64,000 nucleotides of DNA from JBKBIP01 sp046297495 (GCA_046297495.1 JBKBIP010000005.1:1-64000); one strand, 5' to 3'; positions 7,358 to 16,662 are shown, counted from the stretch's first letter. Numbers and translations: made by a program. Notes: generated from the letters alone by a model not told the origin.

Positions 7358-9442
7358 ATGAGGAAAAATTGGGTCTTGGGGCTGACACTGGCCGCGCTGC
7401 TGCTGACGGCGGCGCGGGGGAAGGCGGACGAGGGGATGTGGCTGTTCAATAATCCCCCCTTGCCCTATCTGGAAAAGAAATATGGCTTCAAGCCGTCGCC
7501 GAAGTGGCTGGAACATGTCCAGAAATCATCGGTGCGCTTCAACAACGGCGGCTCCGGCTCGTTCGTGTCCGCCGATGGTTTGGTGATGACCAATCATCAC
7601 GTCGGCTCCGATTGTCTGCACAAGCTCAGTGATGAAAAGCATGACTACTATCGGGATGGCTTCCACGCCAAGACCTACAGCGAGGAGAAACAGTGTCATG
7701 ATCTGGAGCTGAACGTGCTCATCAGCATGGAGGATGTCACGGCGCGCGTCAATGCCGCCGTCAAACCGAACCTGACGCCGGAACAAGCCGCTGCCGCCCG
7801 CCGGGCCGTCATCGCCGACATCGAGAAGGAATCCACCGACCAAACCGGCTTGCGCAGCGACGTGGTCACCTTGTATCAGGGGGGACAGTATCACCTGTAC
7901 CGCTACCAGAAATACACCGATGTCCGCCTGGTGTTCGCGCCGGAGCAGGCCATCGCCTTCTTCGGCGGCGATCCGGACAACTTCGAGTATCCCCGCTATT
8001 GCCTGGATGTGGCGTTTTTCCGCGTCTATGAGAACGGCAAACCGGCCCAGGTCGAACAATATCTGAAGTGGAGCAAGAAGGGGGCCGAGGATGGCGAGCT
8101 GGTGTTCGTCTCAGGTCATCCGGGACGCACCAGCCGGCTCGATACGGTGGCCCGCTTGGCCTATCTGCGCGATCATGGTTTTCCCTACTTACTGCAACGA
8201 TTGTATCGCTGGGAAGTGGTGTTGAACGCCTGGAGCAATCGCAGCGAGGAAAACGCCCGCAAGGCCAAGGACTTTCTCTTCAGCGTGCAAAATAGCCGGA
8301 AGGCGCGCCTCGGCGGGCAGGCGGGCTTGATGGACCCTGAGCTGATGGCCCGCAAGATCGCCCACGAACAAAAGCTGCGTCAAGCCGTGGCCAGCAATCC
8401 CGAATTGAAGGACGCCCTCTCTGCCTGGGACCGCATCGCCCAAGCCGAGCATGTCTATCGAGACCATATCCGCGATCTGACGGTCCTGGAACGGGGCGCT
8501 GGCTTCAATAGCACCCTGTTCGGCATCGCTCGCCATCTGGTCCGGGCGGCGGATGAACGAGCCAAGCCCAACGCCGAACGGCTGCCGGAATACCGCGATA
8601 CTAGCTTGCCATCCTTGGAGCAGCAACTTTTCTCCGAGGAACCGTTGTACGATGATTTCGAGATCGTCAAACTGGCCGACTCGCTCACCTGGTTGGCCGA
8701 GCAGCTGGGTTATGAGGCGGAGCTGGTGCGAAAGGTGCTGGCCGGCAAGTCGCCGCGCGCTCGCGCCGCCGAGCTGATCCAGGGAACCAAGCTGAAGGAC
8801 GTGGCCGAGCGCAAACGCTTGTACGAGGGAGGGCGGAAAGCCCTTGCTGCTTCCACGGATCCGATGATCTTGCTGGCCCAGCTGGTCGATCCCGCTTCCC
8901 GCGCCGTCCGCAAGAAGGTCGAAACCGAAGTCGATGAAGTGGAACGACAAGCCTATGCCCAGATCGCCAAGGCCAAGTACGCCGTCGAGGGGGCGAGCAC
9001 CTACCCCGACGCCACCTTCACGCTGCGCTTGGCCTTCGGCATCGTCAAGGGGTACGAAGAGGACGGCAAGCACGTTCCGTTTGAAACGACGTTCGCCGGC
9101 TTGTACGAACGAGCCAAGGAGCATCACGACCGGCCGCCGTTCGAGCTACCGAAGCTATGGCTGGAACGCAAGGGCCAGCTCGACCTCCAGACGCCGTTCA
9201 ACTTCGTCTGCACGGCGGACATCATCGGCGGCAACTCCGGTAGCCCCGTCATCAACAAGGATGCCGAGGTCGTCGGTTTGATCTTCGATGGCAACATCCA
9301 TTCCCTGGTGCTCGATTTCATGTACACCGACACGCAAGCCCGCGCCGTGTCGGTCCACTCGCGCGGCATCATCGAAGCGCTGAGCAAGGTGTACCAGGCG
9401 GATGAATTGGTGAGGGAGATTCAAACCGGGCGGCGCCAGTGA
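7358..9442 (+). CDS. S46 family dipeptidyl-peptidase (DPP7/DPP11 type)
   Basis: Exported serine exopeptidase of 694 residues that removes dipeptides from peptide N-termini. ATG 7358 follows AAGGAG and begins a signal peptide (RKNWVLGLTLAALLLTAARG) before a mature N-terminus of DEGMWLFNNPP, typical of family S46. The chymotrypsin-like double barrel shows the catalytic histidine in TNHHVGSDC and the catalytic serine in GGNSGSPVIN near the C-terminus; FFGGDPDNFEYPRY is another S46 signature. A helical insert lies between. Length matches the usual 690-720. The residue that decides DPP7 versus DPP11 specificity was not assigned. It lies 141 bp after the OPT transporter on the same strand; periplasmic dipeptides could feed that transporter (inference). 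Confidence 0.9.
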   Translation: MRKNWVLGLTLAALLLTAARGKADEGMWLFNNPPLPYLEKKYGFKPSPKWLEHVQKSSVRFNNGGSGSFVSADGLVMTNHHVGSDCLHKLSDEKHDYYRDGFHAKTYSEEKQCHDLELNVLISMEDVTARVNAAVKPNLTPEQAAAARRAVIADIEKESTDQTGLRSDVVTLYQGGQYHLYRYQKYTDVRLVFAPEQAIAFFGGDPDNFEYPRYCLDVAFFRVYENGKPAQVEQYLKWSKKGAEDGELVFVSGHPGRTSRLDTVARLAYLRDHGFPYLLQRLYRWEVVLNAWSNRSEENARKAKDFLFSVQNSRKARLGGQAGLMDPELMARKIAHEQKLRQAVASNPELKDALSAWDRIAQAEHVYRDHIRDLTVLERGAGFNSTLFGIARHLVRAADERAKPNAERLPEYRDTSLPSLEQQLFSEEPLYDDFEIVKLADSLTWLAEQLGYEAELVRKVLAGKSPRARAAELIQGTKLKDVAERKRLYEGGRKALAASTDPMILLAQLVDPASRAVRKKVETEVDEVERQAYAQIAKAKYAVEGASTYPDATFTLRLAFGIVKGYEEDGKHVPFETTFAGLYERAKEHHDRPPFELPKLWLERKGQLDLQTPFNFVCTADIIGGNSGSPVINKDAEVVGLIFDGNIHSLVLDFMYTDTQARAVSVHSRGIIEALSKVYQADELVREIQTGRRQ

Positions 9443-9994
9443 CACCAGGGCATATTCCATCGCTGAGGATGGCAGGCCAAAGCGTTCCGCGCGGCGAGGC
9501 CAGGGGCGTCAGCCCCTGGTCTTGGGGAACGGACGCCATGCTCTGGACCCCGTCTGGAAATAGCCGACGCCCCGCGGTCTAGGAATGAACTTGACATCCA
9601 GCGTGTGGCTTGCGATAAAATCGCCTCGTCCTTCGTGCCCCAGATGTTTGGGAGTGTAGCTCATGCCGCGCCTACCTCACCCAATAGCCCTCCTGTGTGT
9701 CGCGGCGTTCTTCACGTTTCCCCCCGAAGCCTTCGGCCAGGGCTTTTCCTGAACCGATTCCCCGTCGTGACGGCGTGCCCGTCGCGGTTTTCCCCATTCT
9801 CGATGTGACGTCGCTTTATCGCATGGAGCGCGTCCATACGCTTGCCATTTTCCACAAGTGCCGCCGCGCGGCCGGTGTAGGAGGCCGGCGCCTCCCACGG
9901 GCTGCAAACCCGCTTGAGGGTGCGGTAGAGACGCATCCTGCTCGGTTCGACTCCGAGGCCGGCCTTTCCGTGAACATTTCCGGAGGAAATAAGC
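9443..9994. other. Intergenic region with palindromes and a broken signal-peptide ORF
   Basis: About 550 bp with no full gene. A perfect 8-bp inverted repeat CCAGGGGC-GTCA-GCCCCTGG lies near 9501-9522. At 9663-9752 a 29-codon frame begins with a Shine-Dalgarno-like GGGAG, encodes a signal-peptide-like stretch (LLCVAAFFTF, then PEAFGQGFS) and stops. It may be the remnant of an exported protein gene; downstream frames show no recognisable continuation. Confidence 0.4.
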
Positions 9995-10885
9995 ATGTCC
10001 ACGCCAGCCAAAGCATTTCTGAGTCTCTCCCTAGCGTGTGCCGCCGTTACCTCAGCGGCCTCCGCTCAGGAAGTACCCTGGCACTTCGACTACGGCACCG
10101 CTCGCCACGAGGCCAAACAGACGCGCCGCCCCCTGATCCTCGATTTTGGCACGCGGAATTGTTTCTGGTGCCAAAAAATGGATGAGACCACGTTCCGCGA
10201 TTCGCGCATCGTGCGCCTGCTCCGCGAATGCTTCATCGTCGTGAAAATCGACGCGGAGAAGGAAGCGGCGCTGACCGAAGCGTTGGGCATCCGCAGTTAT
10301 CCCACCCTGGTCTTCGCGACCTGCGAGGGCAAAATTCTCGGCAGGCATGAAGGATACGTCGAAGCGACCCGCTTTCACCAGCAATTGCAACGCGCGCTGC
10401 GTGAAAGCGAAGCGGATGCGCCGGCGCCAGCCGCAGTGATGGACATGCCGATAACATCAGCCGAGGGCGCGGCGCCGCATCCCATCCCGCTCCCGGATCG
10501 CGGCCGCGCGGCCCAACAACTCCTGAGCCAGGCACAAGAAGCGTACCGCACGGGTCGGTATCTCCGTTGCCTGGAACACTGCAAGTATCTGGAAGCCGCC
10601 TACCCGGACTTGCCGGAAGCCGCGGACGCGCATCGACTCGCGGCGGTGATCATGGCGGACCCCGACAAAGCCCAGCGCCTTCGCGCCGCCTTGGCCGACC
10701 TGTTGGGGGAGATTTATCTGACGAACGCCGAAACCGCCTTGCGCCAGGGGCAAACGCGCCAAGCCATCGAATACCTTGAACAGGTTGAGCGGCTCTGTCC
10801 CGCTTCCCCGCATTCCCAGACGGCCCAAGGCCACTTATCTCGCTTGCGTGCCCATGAACCCGTCATCCGCGCCCAGTCCCCCTAA
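9995..10885 (+). CDS. Exported thioredoxin-fold protein with C-terminal helical repeats
   Basis: Protein of 296 residues with a signal peptide (residues 1-24, ending ASAQE). The thioredoxin-like domain (about 28-135) has a C56-F-W-C59 redox pair preceded by DFGTRN, the cis-proline loop SYPTLVF, and a closing GYVEATRF segment; this layout matches thioredoxin_7/DUF255-type periplasmic thiol proteins. A proline/alanine linker follows, then helical TPR-like repeats (about 165-290: ...AYRTGRYLRCLEHCKYL..., ETALRQGQTRQAIEYLEQV). It probably reduces or isomerises disulfides in exported clients, with the repeats binding a partner. The start is fixed by GGAGGAAAT at 9982-9990. No operon partner is evident. 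Confidence 0.8.
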   Translation: MSTPAKAFLSLSLACAAVTSAASAQEVPWHFDYGTARHEAKQTRRPLILDFGTRNCFWCQKMDETTFRDSRIVRLLRECFIVVKIDAEKEAALTEALGIRSYPTLVFATCEGKILGRHEGYVEATRFHQQLQRALRESEADAPAPAAVMDMPITSAEGAAPHPIPLPDRGRAAQQLLSQAQEAYRTGRYLRCLEHCKYLEAAYPDLPEAADAHRLAAVIMADPDKAQRLRAALADLLGEIYLTNAETALRQGQTRQAIEYLEQVERLCPASPHSQTAQGHLSRLRAHEPVIRAQSP

Positions 10886-10903
10886 TCGGAAGTAAAGAGG
10901 AAA

Positions 10904-10970
10904 GGCGAGCGGGAGCCGTTCGGCCGCTGGTGGCTCACGACACCTGGCGCCTCACGACTCCCCGCTCGCC
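10904..10970. repeat. Dispersed hairpin repeat, GGCGAGCGGGAG/CTCCCCGCTCGCC
   Basis: The left arm at 10904-10915 pairs with the right arm at 10958-10970 apart from one extra C. The same arms recur at 40479-40489/40531-40541 and 52637-52647/52693-52704. It sits just behind the thioredoxin gene. Confidence 0.7.
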
Positions 10971-11111
10971 AGTTCGCGGATAGTTGTTTAGCTCGTTCCT
11001 TTCTCCCCACCTGTCATTGACCATCGTTCACGAATTGGGCAGGATAGCGTATTGTCTTTTTGACGGCGTCCCCTCCAGCGCGACCATCCTTTGCCCATGT
11101 GGGTCTATGCC

Positions 11112-11213
11112 ATGTCAGCCCCGCGGAAAATCTTGGACCTCGTGGAACTCTTCCAGCGTGACGCCGCTGCCTACCGCTCGTCGCAGTACAACGAGACGCA
11201 GACGCGGCGCGAA
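11112..11213 (+). pseudogene. N-terminal remnant of a type IIG restriction-modification enzyme
   Basis: The 34 codons from ATG 11112 read MSAPRKILDLVELFQRD followed by AAYRSSQYNETQTRRE. This is the standard opening of Eco57I/TaqI-like type IIG enzymes, whose next residues would be F-I-D-P-F-F. Here the match ends exactly where a 67-bp palindromic repeat begins (11215). The matching C-terminal piece is at 12016-12225. The methyltransferase and nuclease core, usually several hundred residues, is missing. An upstream in-frame ATG at 11091 is less likely. The fragment is non-functional by this reading. Confidence 0.7.
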
Positions 11214-11214
11214 C

Positions 11215-11281
11215 GATTCGCACACCAAGCTGAAGCGCCCGCGAGGGTGTCCCTCGCTAATGCTTCGGGTTGGTGTGAATC
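11215..11281. repeat. 67-bp palindromic repeat at the break of the restriction gene
   Basis: Imperfect palindrome. The outer arms 11215-11236 and 11262-11281 (GATTC...CACACCAA against TTGGTGTGAATC) close over a perfect inner stem 11241-11247/11251-11257 (GCGAGGG-TGT-CCCTCGC). It is followed by TGCCGGAATAGTA at 11287-11299, a variant of the string at 131-144 and 21779-21792. Confidence 0.75.
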
Positions 11282-11380
11282 ATCCCTGCCGGAATAGTAT
11301 CTCCGCACGACACGGCGGCGAGAATGGCATACAATAACCATCCGGCCCCCATCATTCGAGACAAAGGGAAGGGAAAAACC

Positions 11381-11596
11381 ATGACACAAACTATTGAAGC
11401 CATCTATGAGCAAGGCGTCTTCAAGCCGTTGCAACCCGTGCAGTTGCCGGAACACTTGAAGGTCATGCTCACGGTCGCGCCGGCGGCGGGGGCGGACGAC
11501 GCCGACGCGGATTTGCTCCAGCTTCTGGATGAGCCGTTCGATCTGGGCGTGAAGGGGCCGCTGACGCGCGGGGCAATCTACGATGAGATTGGTTGA
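11381..11596 (+). CDS. DUF104 (AF2212-like) antitoxin
   Basis: Protein of 71 residues. The N-terminal half, TIEAIYEQGVFKPLQPVQLP, is the hallmark of the DUF104/AF2212-like family, whose members are antitoxins of PIN-domain toxins; it is followed by EHLKVMLTV. The C-terminal tail (LLQLLDEPFDLGVKGPLTRG) is likely the toxin-binding part. It overlaps the downstream PIN toxin by 14 bp, the usual coupling. ATG 11381 is preceded by AAGGGAAGGG. The pair lies inside the deletion scar of a type IIG restriction gene. Confidence 0.85.
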   Translation: MTQTIEAIYEQGVFKPLQPVQLPEHLKVMLTVAPAAGADDADADLLQLLDEPFDLGVKGPLTRGAIYDEIG

Positions 11597-12017
11597 TTCC
11601 AATGTGCTGGTGTACGCGCACGACTCCGCCGCACCCCAACGGGCCGCCGCCCGGCAACTGCTGCGCGACGGATTGACGGGTAAGCAGGACCTCTGCCTCA
11701 CGCCGCAAAATCTCATGGAATTTTACAACGTCATCACCAATCCACGCCGGGTGAATCAACCACTGGCAACGCCGGCGGCATCACGAAGTCTTCGGCTTTA
11801 CTTGCGCTCGCGCCGCATCGTGAAACTTTATCCGACCGCATCGGCGCTGGACCGTTTAGTCCAACTGATCCTCGCCACCAGCGTCACAGGCGCCGACATC
11901 TTTGATGCGTTCCTGGCGGCAACTGCTCTGGAAAATGGCGTATCGGAAGTTTACACCGAGAATGTGAACGATCTTACACGTTTTGGCATGACCGCGATAA
12001 ACCCGTTTACTCCATGA
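11583..12017 (+). CDS. vapC: PIN-domain ribonuclease toxin (VapC-like)
   Basis: Protein of 144 residues spanning one PIN domain. The acidic metal-binding residues are in place: D5 (LVDSNVLVYAHD), E46 (NLMEFYNV), D104/D107 (GADIFDAFLAATA) and the late N/D cluster at 127-130 (TENVNDL). PIN toxins are Mg-dependent RNases that cut tRNA or rRNA; the target is unknown here. Start ATG 11583 lies inside the antitoxin gene. The stop overlaps the start of the C-terminal restriction enzyme remnant. Expression is probably autoregulated with the DUF104 antitoxin, as in other such pairs. Confidence 0.87.
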   Translation: MRLVDSNVLVYAHDSAAPQRAAARQLLRDGLTGKQDLCLTPQNLMEFYNVITNPRRVNQPLATPAASRSLRLYLRSRRIVKLYPTASALDRLVQLILATSVTGADIFDAFLAATALENGVSEVYTENVNDLTRFGMTAINPFTP

Positions 12018-12225
12018 TGATTCGCTGCTCGCCCGCCTCATCTCCCTCGTCGATCACCTGCGGACCCTTCACAAGCAGCTGGCAACCGCGCAAACCAGCG
12101 CCGAGCGAACGCGCCTGCAGCGCCGGATCACCGCCACCGATCAGCGGATGGATCAGCTGGTGTATGAGCTGTACGGGCTGACGGGGGCGGAGATACGGAT
12201 GGTGGAGGGGACGCATGAGGGATGA
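12016..12225 (+). pseudogene. C-terminal remnant of a type IIG restriction-modification enzyme
   Basis: Reading from 12016 gives about 69 codons with no start of their own: SLLARLISLVDHLRTLHKQL, then ERTRLQRRITATDQRMDQLV, then YELYGLTGAEIRMVEG, and a stop at 12223-12225. The heptad-rich helix ending in ATD..(I/M)D.LVYELYGLT..EI..VE is the characteristic C-terminus of Eco57I-like type IIG enzymes. It is collinear with the N-terminal remnant at 11112-11213, so both probably come from one gene whose middle has been replaced by a palindrome plus the toxin-antitoxin pair. Confidence 0.8.
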
Positions 12226-12450
12226 CGCTGGAACGGGGGAGAACCGTTGGTGAACCAACGTCAATCATCGGGGGTTCAAACCGGCGTGTTTCCTTCCGGT
12301 TGTGCTATTCCCATCGATGGATTATGGTACAATAGCACCGATGACTTGTTCGCAAGTCAGCGCCGCACGCTGCCTGCCGGGGGTTTTCCGAACCTCCAAA
12401 CCAACCACGCATCCGCCCCACCTGGGGCGAATCAAAGGGGGGGACCTGCC

Positions 12451-13878
12451 ATGCGGACGAATCCTCAATCCAATGCAGGGAGTTGCCGGGAATTTCATCT
12501 TCTTCCAACGTGCAGCCGCCGAGAGTTCCTGCGCGTGGGCGGCTTAAGTGCTTTGGGCTTGTCGCTGCCGGCGCTGCTGGCCGCCGAGGCCCAAGCGTCC
12601 AACGCCGTCGGCGCCCGCGCTGCGGCCCGTGCCCAGTCGTGCATTCTCCTGTTCCTGTCCGGCGGCCCCAGTCAATTCGAGACTTTTGATCCCAAGCCGG
12701 AAGCGAAGATCGAGGTACGCAACATCTTCGGCACGATCTCGACCAAGGTGCCGGGGATGCACATTTGCGAACACCTGGCCGATCTGGCGCCGTTGGCGGA
12801 CCGCTTTGCCCTGATTCGTTCCGCCTGGCATCGCCAAGGCGGCCATTTCGGCGGTCAGCGGTTCGCGCTGTCGGGGCACGTCGCGCCGGGCAATCCCGAT
12901 GCGCCGGCCCGCGCCGATGACCAGCCGGGCATCATCGGGCTGGCCGCCAAGTATATGGCAACCCCAAACTCCTTGCCGCCAGCCTTCATGGCGCCGTGGC
13001 TTGCCACCGATCAAGGCAGCGGCGCCAGCGGCGGCATGGGGGGCGGCGTGCTGGGCAAGCAATTCGATCCTCTGCTCGTCGAGGTCGATCCGAAAAGTTT
13101 GACGACGCCGGAGCCAATGCCGCTGTTCCGCGTGCCGGAAATCGCCTTGCAGCCCAACATCACTCCCGAACGGTTTGAGCGCCGCCAACAGCTGCTTCAG
13201 GTGATCGAAAGCCAACGCCGGGCCATGGCGGACCTCGCCAACGCCCGCCAGATGAATAACTTTTACCACCGCGCCTACGAGCTGCTCAGCTCCCCTAAGA
13301 TCAAGGAAGGTTTCGAGCTGGAACAGGAACCGCACGGCCGCCGCGTTCGGTATGGCGCTAACGCCTTCGGCCAATCGTGTCTGTTGGCCCGCCGCTTGAT
13401 CGAACGGGGCGCGCGTTTCGTGCAGGTCAATTTCGCGCGCACCGTGACCCAGAACGGCTATGGCTGGGACACGCACGACAAGGGACGGGAGACTTTGAAA
13501 GAGCACCTCCTCCCCAAGCTGAACGCCGGCCTATCGTCATTGCTGGTCGATCTGTCCGAGCGCGGCCTGCTCGATGACACGCTGGTAGTAGCGATGGGGG
13601 AATTTGGCCGGACGCCGCGCGTCAAGCCCGACGGCGGCCGGGATCATTGGCCGCAGTGTTACTCGTTGCTGTTGGCGGGCGGCGGCATTCGTGGCGGCGG
13701 CATTCATGGCCGATCCGATAAGGACGGCGCCTACCCCGCCGACAACCCCGTCGAAGCCCGCGACATCCTGATGACCATGCTGACGTTGCTCGGTATTCCC
13801 ACCGCCGTCACCGATTCCCTGGGTCGCGTCGTGCCGCTGTTCCCGGAATCCCGACCCATCGAACGGTTGTACGCGTGA
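12451..13878 (+). CDS. DUF1501 domain-containing Tat-exported protein
   Basis: Protein of 475 residues. The twin-arginine signal CSRREFLRVGGLSALGLSLP occupies about residues 25-45. The DUF1501 domain (sulfatase/alkaline-phosphatase-like fold) follows: LFLSGGPSQFETFDPKPEA, LIRSAWH, a middle region, NGYGWDTHDKGRETL, then GEFGRTPRVKPDGGRDHWP near the end. DUF1501 proteins are abundant in planctomycetes and usually pair with DUF1549/DUF1553 cytochrome-like proteins; none is next to this copy. The enzymatic role is unproven. ATG 12451 is chosen because it follows an AAAGGGGGG stretch and begins the Tat leader; the frame is open for 68 codons upstream. Confidence 0.88.
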   Translation: MRTNPQSNAGSCREFHLLPTCSRREFLRVGGLSALGLSLPALLAAEAQASNAVGARAAARAQSCILLFLSGGPSQFETFDPKPEAKIEVRNIFGTISTKVPGMHICEHLADLAPLADRFALIRSAWHRQGGHFGGQRFALSGHVAPGNPDAPARADDQPGIIGLAAKYMATPNSLPPAFMAPWLATDQGSGASGGMGGGVLGKQFDPLLVEVDPKSLTTPEPMPLFRVPEIALQPNITPERFERRQQLLQVIESQRRAMADLANARQMNNFYHRAYELLSSPKIKEGFELEQEPHGRRVRYGANAFGQSCLLARRLIERGARFVQVNFARTVTQNGYGWDTHDKGRETLKEHLLPKLNAGLSSLLVDLSERGLLDDTLVVAMGEFGRTPRVKPDGGRDHWPQCYSLLLAGGGIRGGGIHGRSDKDGAYPADNPVEARDILMTMLTLLGIPTAVTDSLGRVVPLFPESRPIERLYA

Positions 13879-13952
13879 GAGGGGAGCGGGTCGTTGTCAA
13901 TTGTCAGCATATGACCGTTTGGCGGGCGAGCCAGCGGCGAGCCGAACCTACC

Positions 13953-14288
13953 GTGAGCAAAGAGAAACCCTACTGTGAATTCTGTGGCACGCCCATCGAT
14001 CTGGGGCGCGAGTTCGCCTACCAGTTGGAAGTGCAGCATTTCGCCGAGAAGCCGGCGGCGCTGATGATGGCAAGGGCAACCTCTCCCCGTGGGGGGTTCC
14101 CGCGCCGCACCTGCAAGGAGTGTCAGGCCAGTATCGAGGCCAATTGGCGAGAGATTGAGGAAGAGCAACAAAGCGCGGCACGCGGTTTTCGGTTCTTGGG
14201 GCGGCTGTTCTTGATCGGCTGCTTGCCGGTGGCCCTTTTCTTCAGTCTATCGGCAGCGGCGGCGGTGATACGGGCATGGACGCGCTGA
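13953..14288 (+). CDS. Small zinc-ribbon membrane protein of unknown function
   Basis: About 111 residues if GTG 13953 is used; ATG 13911 and GTG 13875, which overlaps the preceding stop, are alternatives. Two CxxC pairs (CEFCGTPIDLGREFAYQLE and CKECQ) suggest a zinc ribbon. After an acidic/basic helix (EANWREIEEEQQSAARGF), one hydrophobic segment (LFLIGCLPVALFFSLSAAAA) lies near the C-terminus. It is 74 bp behind DUF1501 on the same strand and may be cotranscribed. Function is not recognised. Confidence 0.55.
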   Translation: MSKEKPYCEFCGTPIDLGREFAYQLEVQHFAEKPAALMMARATSPRGGFPRRTCKECQASIEANWREIEEEQQSAARGFRFLGRLFLIGCLPVALFFSLSAAAAVIRAWTR

Positions 14289-14485
14289 AGATCAAAAATC
14301 CCAATTCGTTTTTTCGATCCACCACCTGGGCTATGCTGTTTTCCGGGTACAATCGAAGAGTGAATAGGACGCGCGATTCCGACGAGATTCGACCAGATGC
14401 AAGCCGCTTGCTCACACCCACCACCCGAATCCGTTTGGCACTGCGAGTGGCTCATCGGCGGCTCGCCCGCTAAACGTCCGATCTC

Positions 14486-16495
14486 TTACTTGCCGATCAA
14501 TTTTTCAAATTCCTCCTCGTTCAACACACGTACCCCCAGCTGGCGGGCTTTGTCGAGCTTGCTACCAGCTTTGTCGCCGGCAACGACATAGTCGGTGTTC
14601 TTGGAAACGCTGCTGGTCGCTTTGCCGCCCAGGTCCTTGATCAGCTGTTCGATCTCCTCCCGGCTATATCGGCTCAGCGTGCCGGTGACGACGAAGGTTT
14701 TGCCGTTCAGATCGGCGTCGTCGAGACCGGCGGGTTTGGCGCGGGCCGCCTCGGTCAGCTTGACGCCGAGTTGTTTCAACTCGGCGATGGTCTGCTGGCC
14801 TTGGGGGCCGTGGAAGTAGTCATAGATGCTTTGGGCCAGCACTGCGCCGATCCCTTCGATCTGGGTGAGCCGGTCCACGGAAGCGTTCATCAAGTGATCG
14901 ATGTCGTGAAATTCCTGAGCCAAGATGTCGGCCACGTTCGCGCCGACGTGCGGGATGGCCAAGCCGGTCAGGACGCGGGCCAGGCCCCGTTCCTTGCTGG
15001 CGGCGATGCCGTCGAGCAGGTTCTGGGCCGACTTCTTGCCCATCCGCTCCAATTCCAGCAGCTGATCCAAGGTCAAGCGATAGACATCGGGCAAGTGGCG
15101 CACCAAACCGGCATCGACCAGCTGCTCGACGATTTCGGTCCCCATCCCTTCGATGTCCATGGCGTTGCGCTTGGCGAAGGCGCGCAGCATCTGCTTCAAC
15201 CGACCGACACAGTCGCGGCCCGTGCAGCGGTGGAACGCTCCTTTCGGATCGCGCTGGACGGGGGAGCCGCACACGGGGCAGGTCGTCGGAAAATGAAAGA
15301 CCGTCTCCGCGCCGGTGCGCGCGGCTGGCTCGGAACGGACGATGTAGGGGATAATCTCACCGGCCTTTTCGACCACCACCATGTCGCCGACGCGAATGTC
15401 CTTATCCCTGATGTAGTCGGCATTGTGCAGGCTGGCCCGGCGGACGGTGGTGCCCGCCAGACGCACCGGCTCCAGGTTGGCCACCGGCGTCAGCGTGCCG
15501 GTCTTGCCGACCTGGACTGTGATGCTGTGCAATTTTGTGAGGGCTTGCTCGGCGGCGAACTTGTAGGCCACCGCCCAGCGCGGCGCCTTGCTGGTCGAAC
15601 CGAGGCGGCGGCGCTGGGCTAGGTCGTTGACTTTGATCACCATGCCATCGGTTTCATACGGCAGGTCGTTGCGGCGGTCGGCCCAACTATTGCAGTAGTC
15701 GATGACGTTCTCAATCGTGTCGAAGGATGCAATGTGGGGATTGACGGGCAGGCCATAGTTCTTGAGCAGGTCCAGAGCATCCAAATGAGTTTTGATGGCG
15801 ATCCCTTCGGACACCCCTAGCGAATAAACGAATAGCCGCAGCGGGCGCTGGGCGGCCTGGCGGGGGTCGAGCAGCTTCAGGGTGCCGGCCACGGTGTTGC
15901 GCGGATTGGCCAAGGCTTCCAGCCCCTTGTCCTGCCGTTCACGGTTGATCTTCACCAAGTCGGCGCGGGTCATGTACACCTCGCCGCGCACTTCGAGCAA
16001 CGCTGGCGGTTGGTCGGTGCGCAACCGGAGCGGCAGCCCTTGAATCGTTTTCAGATTGTGCGTGACATCATCCCCTTGCTCGCCGTCGCCGCGCGTGACT
16101 CCCAAAGTGAATCGGCCCTGTTCGTAGGTCAAGGAAATCGCCACGCCGTCGATCTTCAGCTCGACGACGTAAGTGACCGCCTCTCCTCCCAACAGCTTGC
16201 GTACTCGGCGGTCGAACTCGCGCAGCTCGTCGGAGCTGTAGGTATTGTCGATGGACAGCATCGGCTCACGGTGTTTCACGGTCCGAAAGCCGGCAATCGG
16301 CTGGCCGCCGACGCGCTGTGTAGGGCTGTCGGGGGTGATGAGTTCCGGATGGGCCGCCTCCAACTCCTTGAGTTCCGCCAACAGCTGGTCATATTCCCGG
16401 TCGGAAATCTCCGGCTTGGCTTCCACGTAATACTTGTGGTTGTGATATTCGATCTGTTGGCGCAGCTCCTCGATGCGATGCGTGAACAAGGACAT
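14486..16495 (-). CDS. ligA: NAD-dependent DNA ligase
   Basis: Seals nicks in replication and repair using NAD. Protein of 669 residues, the normal length. The N-terminal Ia domain is followed by the adenylation domain with the nucleotidyl lysine K114 in ELKIDGVA, then an OB-fold, a Zn finger with four cysteines (CPVCGSPV...CTGRDC), helix-hairpin-helix motifs and a C-terminal BRCT domain (LNGKTFVVTGTLSRYSREEI). The start at 16495 gives SLFTHRIEELRQQIEYHNHK, the family N-terminus, with GGGAG upstream; the open frame runs about 50 codons further but looks non-coding. It is convergent with the small zinc-ribbon gene. Confidence 0.97.
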   Translation of the reverse strand: MSLFTHRIEELRQQIEYHNHKYYVEAKPEISDREYDQLLAELKELEAAHPELITPDSPTQRVGGQPIAGFRTVKHREPMLSIDNTYSSDELREFDRRVRKLLGGEAVTYVVELKIDGVAISLTYEQGRFTLGVTRGDGEQGDDVTHNLKTIQGLPLRLRTDQPPALLEVRGEVYMTRADLVKINRERQDKGLEALANPRNTVAGTLKLLDPRQAAQRPLRLFVYSLGVSEGIAIKTHLDALDLLKNYGLPVNPHIASFDTIENVIDYCNSWADRRNDLPYETDGMVIKVNDLAQRRRLGSTSKAPRWAVAYKFAAEQALTKLHSITVQVGKTGTLTPVANLEPVRLAGTTVRRASLHNADYIRDKDIRVGDMVVVEKAGEIIPYIVRSEPAARTGAETVFHFPTTCPVCGSPVQRDPKGAFHRCTGRDCVGRLKQMLRAFAKRNAMDIEGMGTEIVEQLVDAGLVRHLPDVYRLTLDQLLELERMGKKSAQNLLDGIAASKERGLARVLTGLAIPHVGANVADILAQEFHDIDHLMNASVDRLTQIEGIGAVLAQSIYDYFHGPQGQQTIAELKQLGVKLTEAARAKPAGLDDADLNGKTFVVTGTLSRYSREEIEQLIKDLGGKATSSVSKNTDYVVAGDKAGSKLDKARQLGVRVLNEEEFEKLIGK

Positions 16496-16662
16496 GGCGG
16501 CTCCCACGGGATTGGGGGTTTGCTGTTTGGTGGTGAATGAGGAAGATTTTGACCGTGGCGCTGGGATTTTGCAAGGTAAGCCGTCCAGGCGGCGCGGCGG
16601 ATGATGTCCCCAACCGGCGTGCGCGTCGGTGGACAAAGGAGGCACGATGAGATTGAGTGTCC

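Noticed and set aside
9697..10185. 162-codon frame overlapping the thioredoxin gene
   Set aside because: It has no ribosome binding site, overlaps the well-supported gene in another frame and has low-complexity arginine/proline-rich content.
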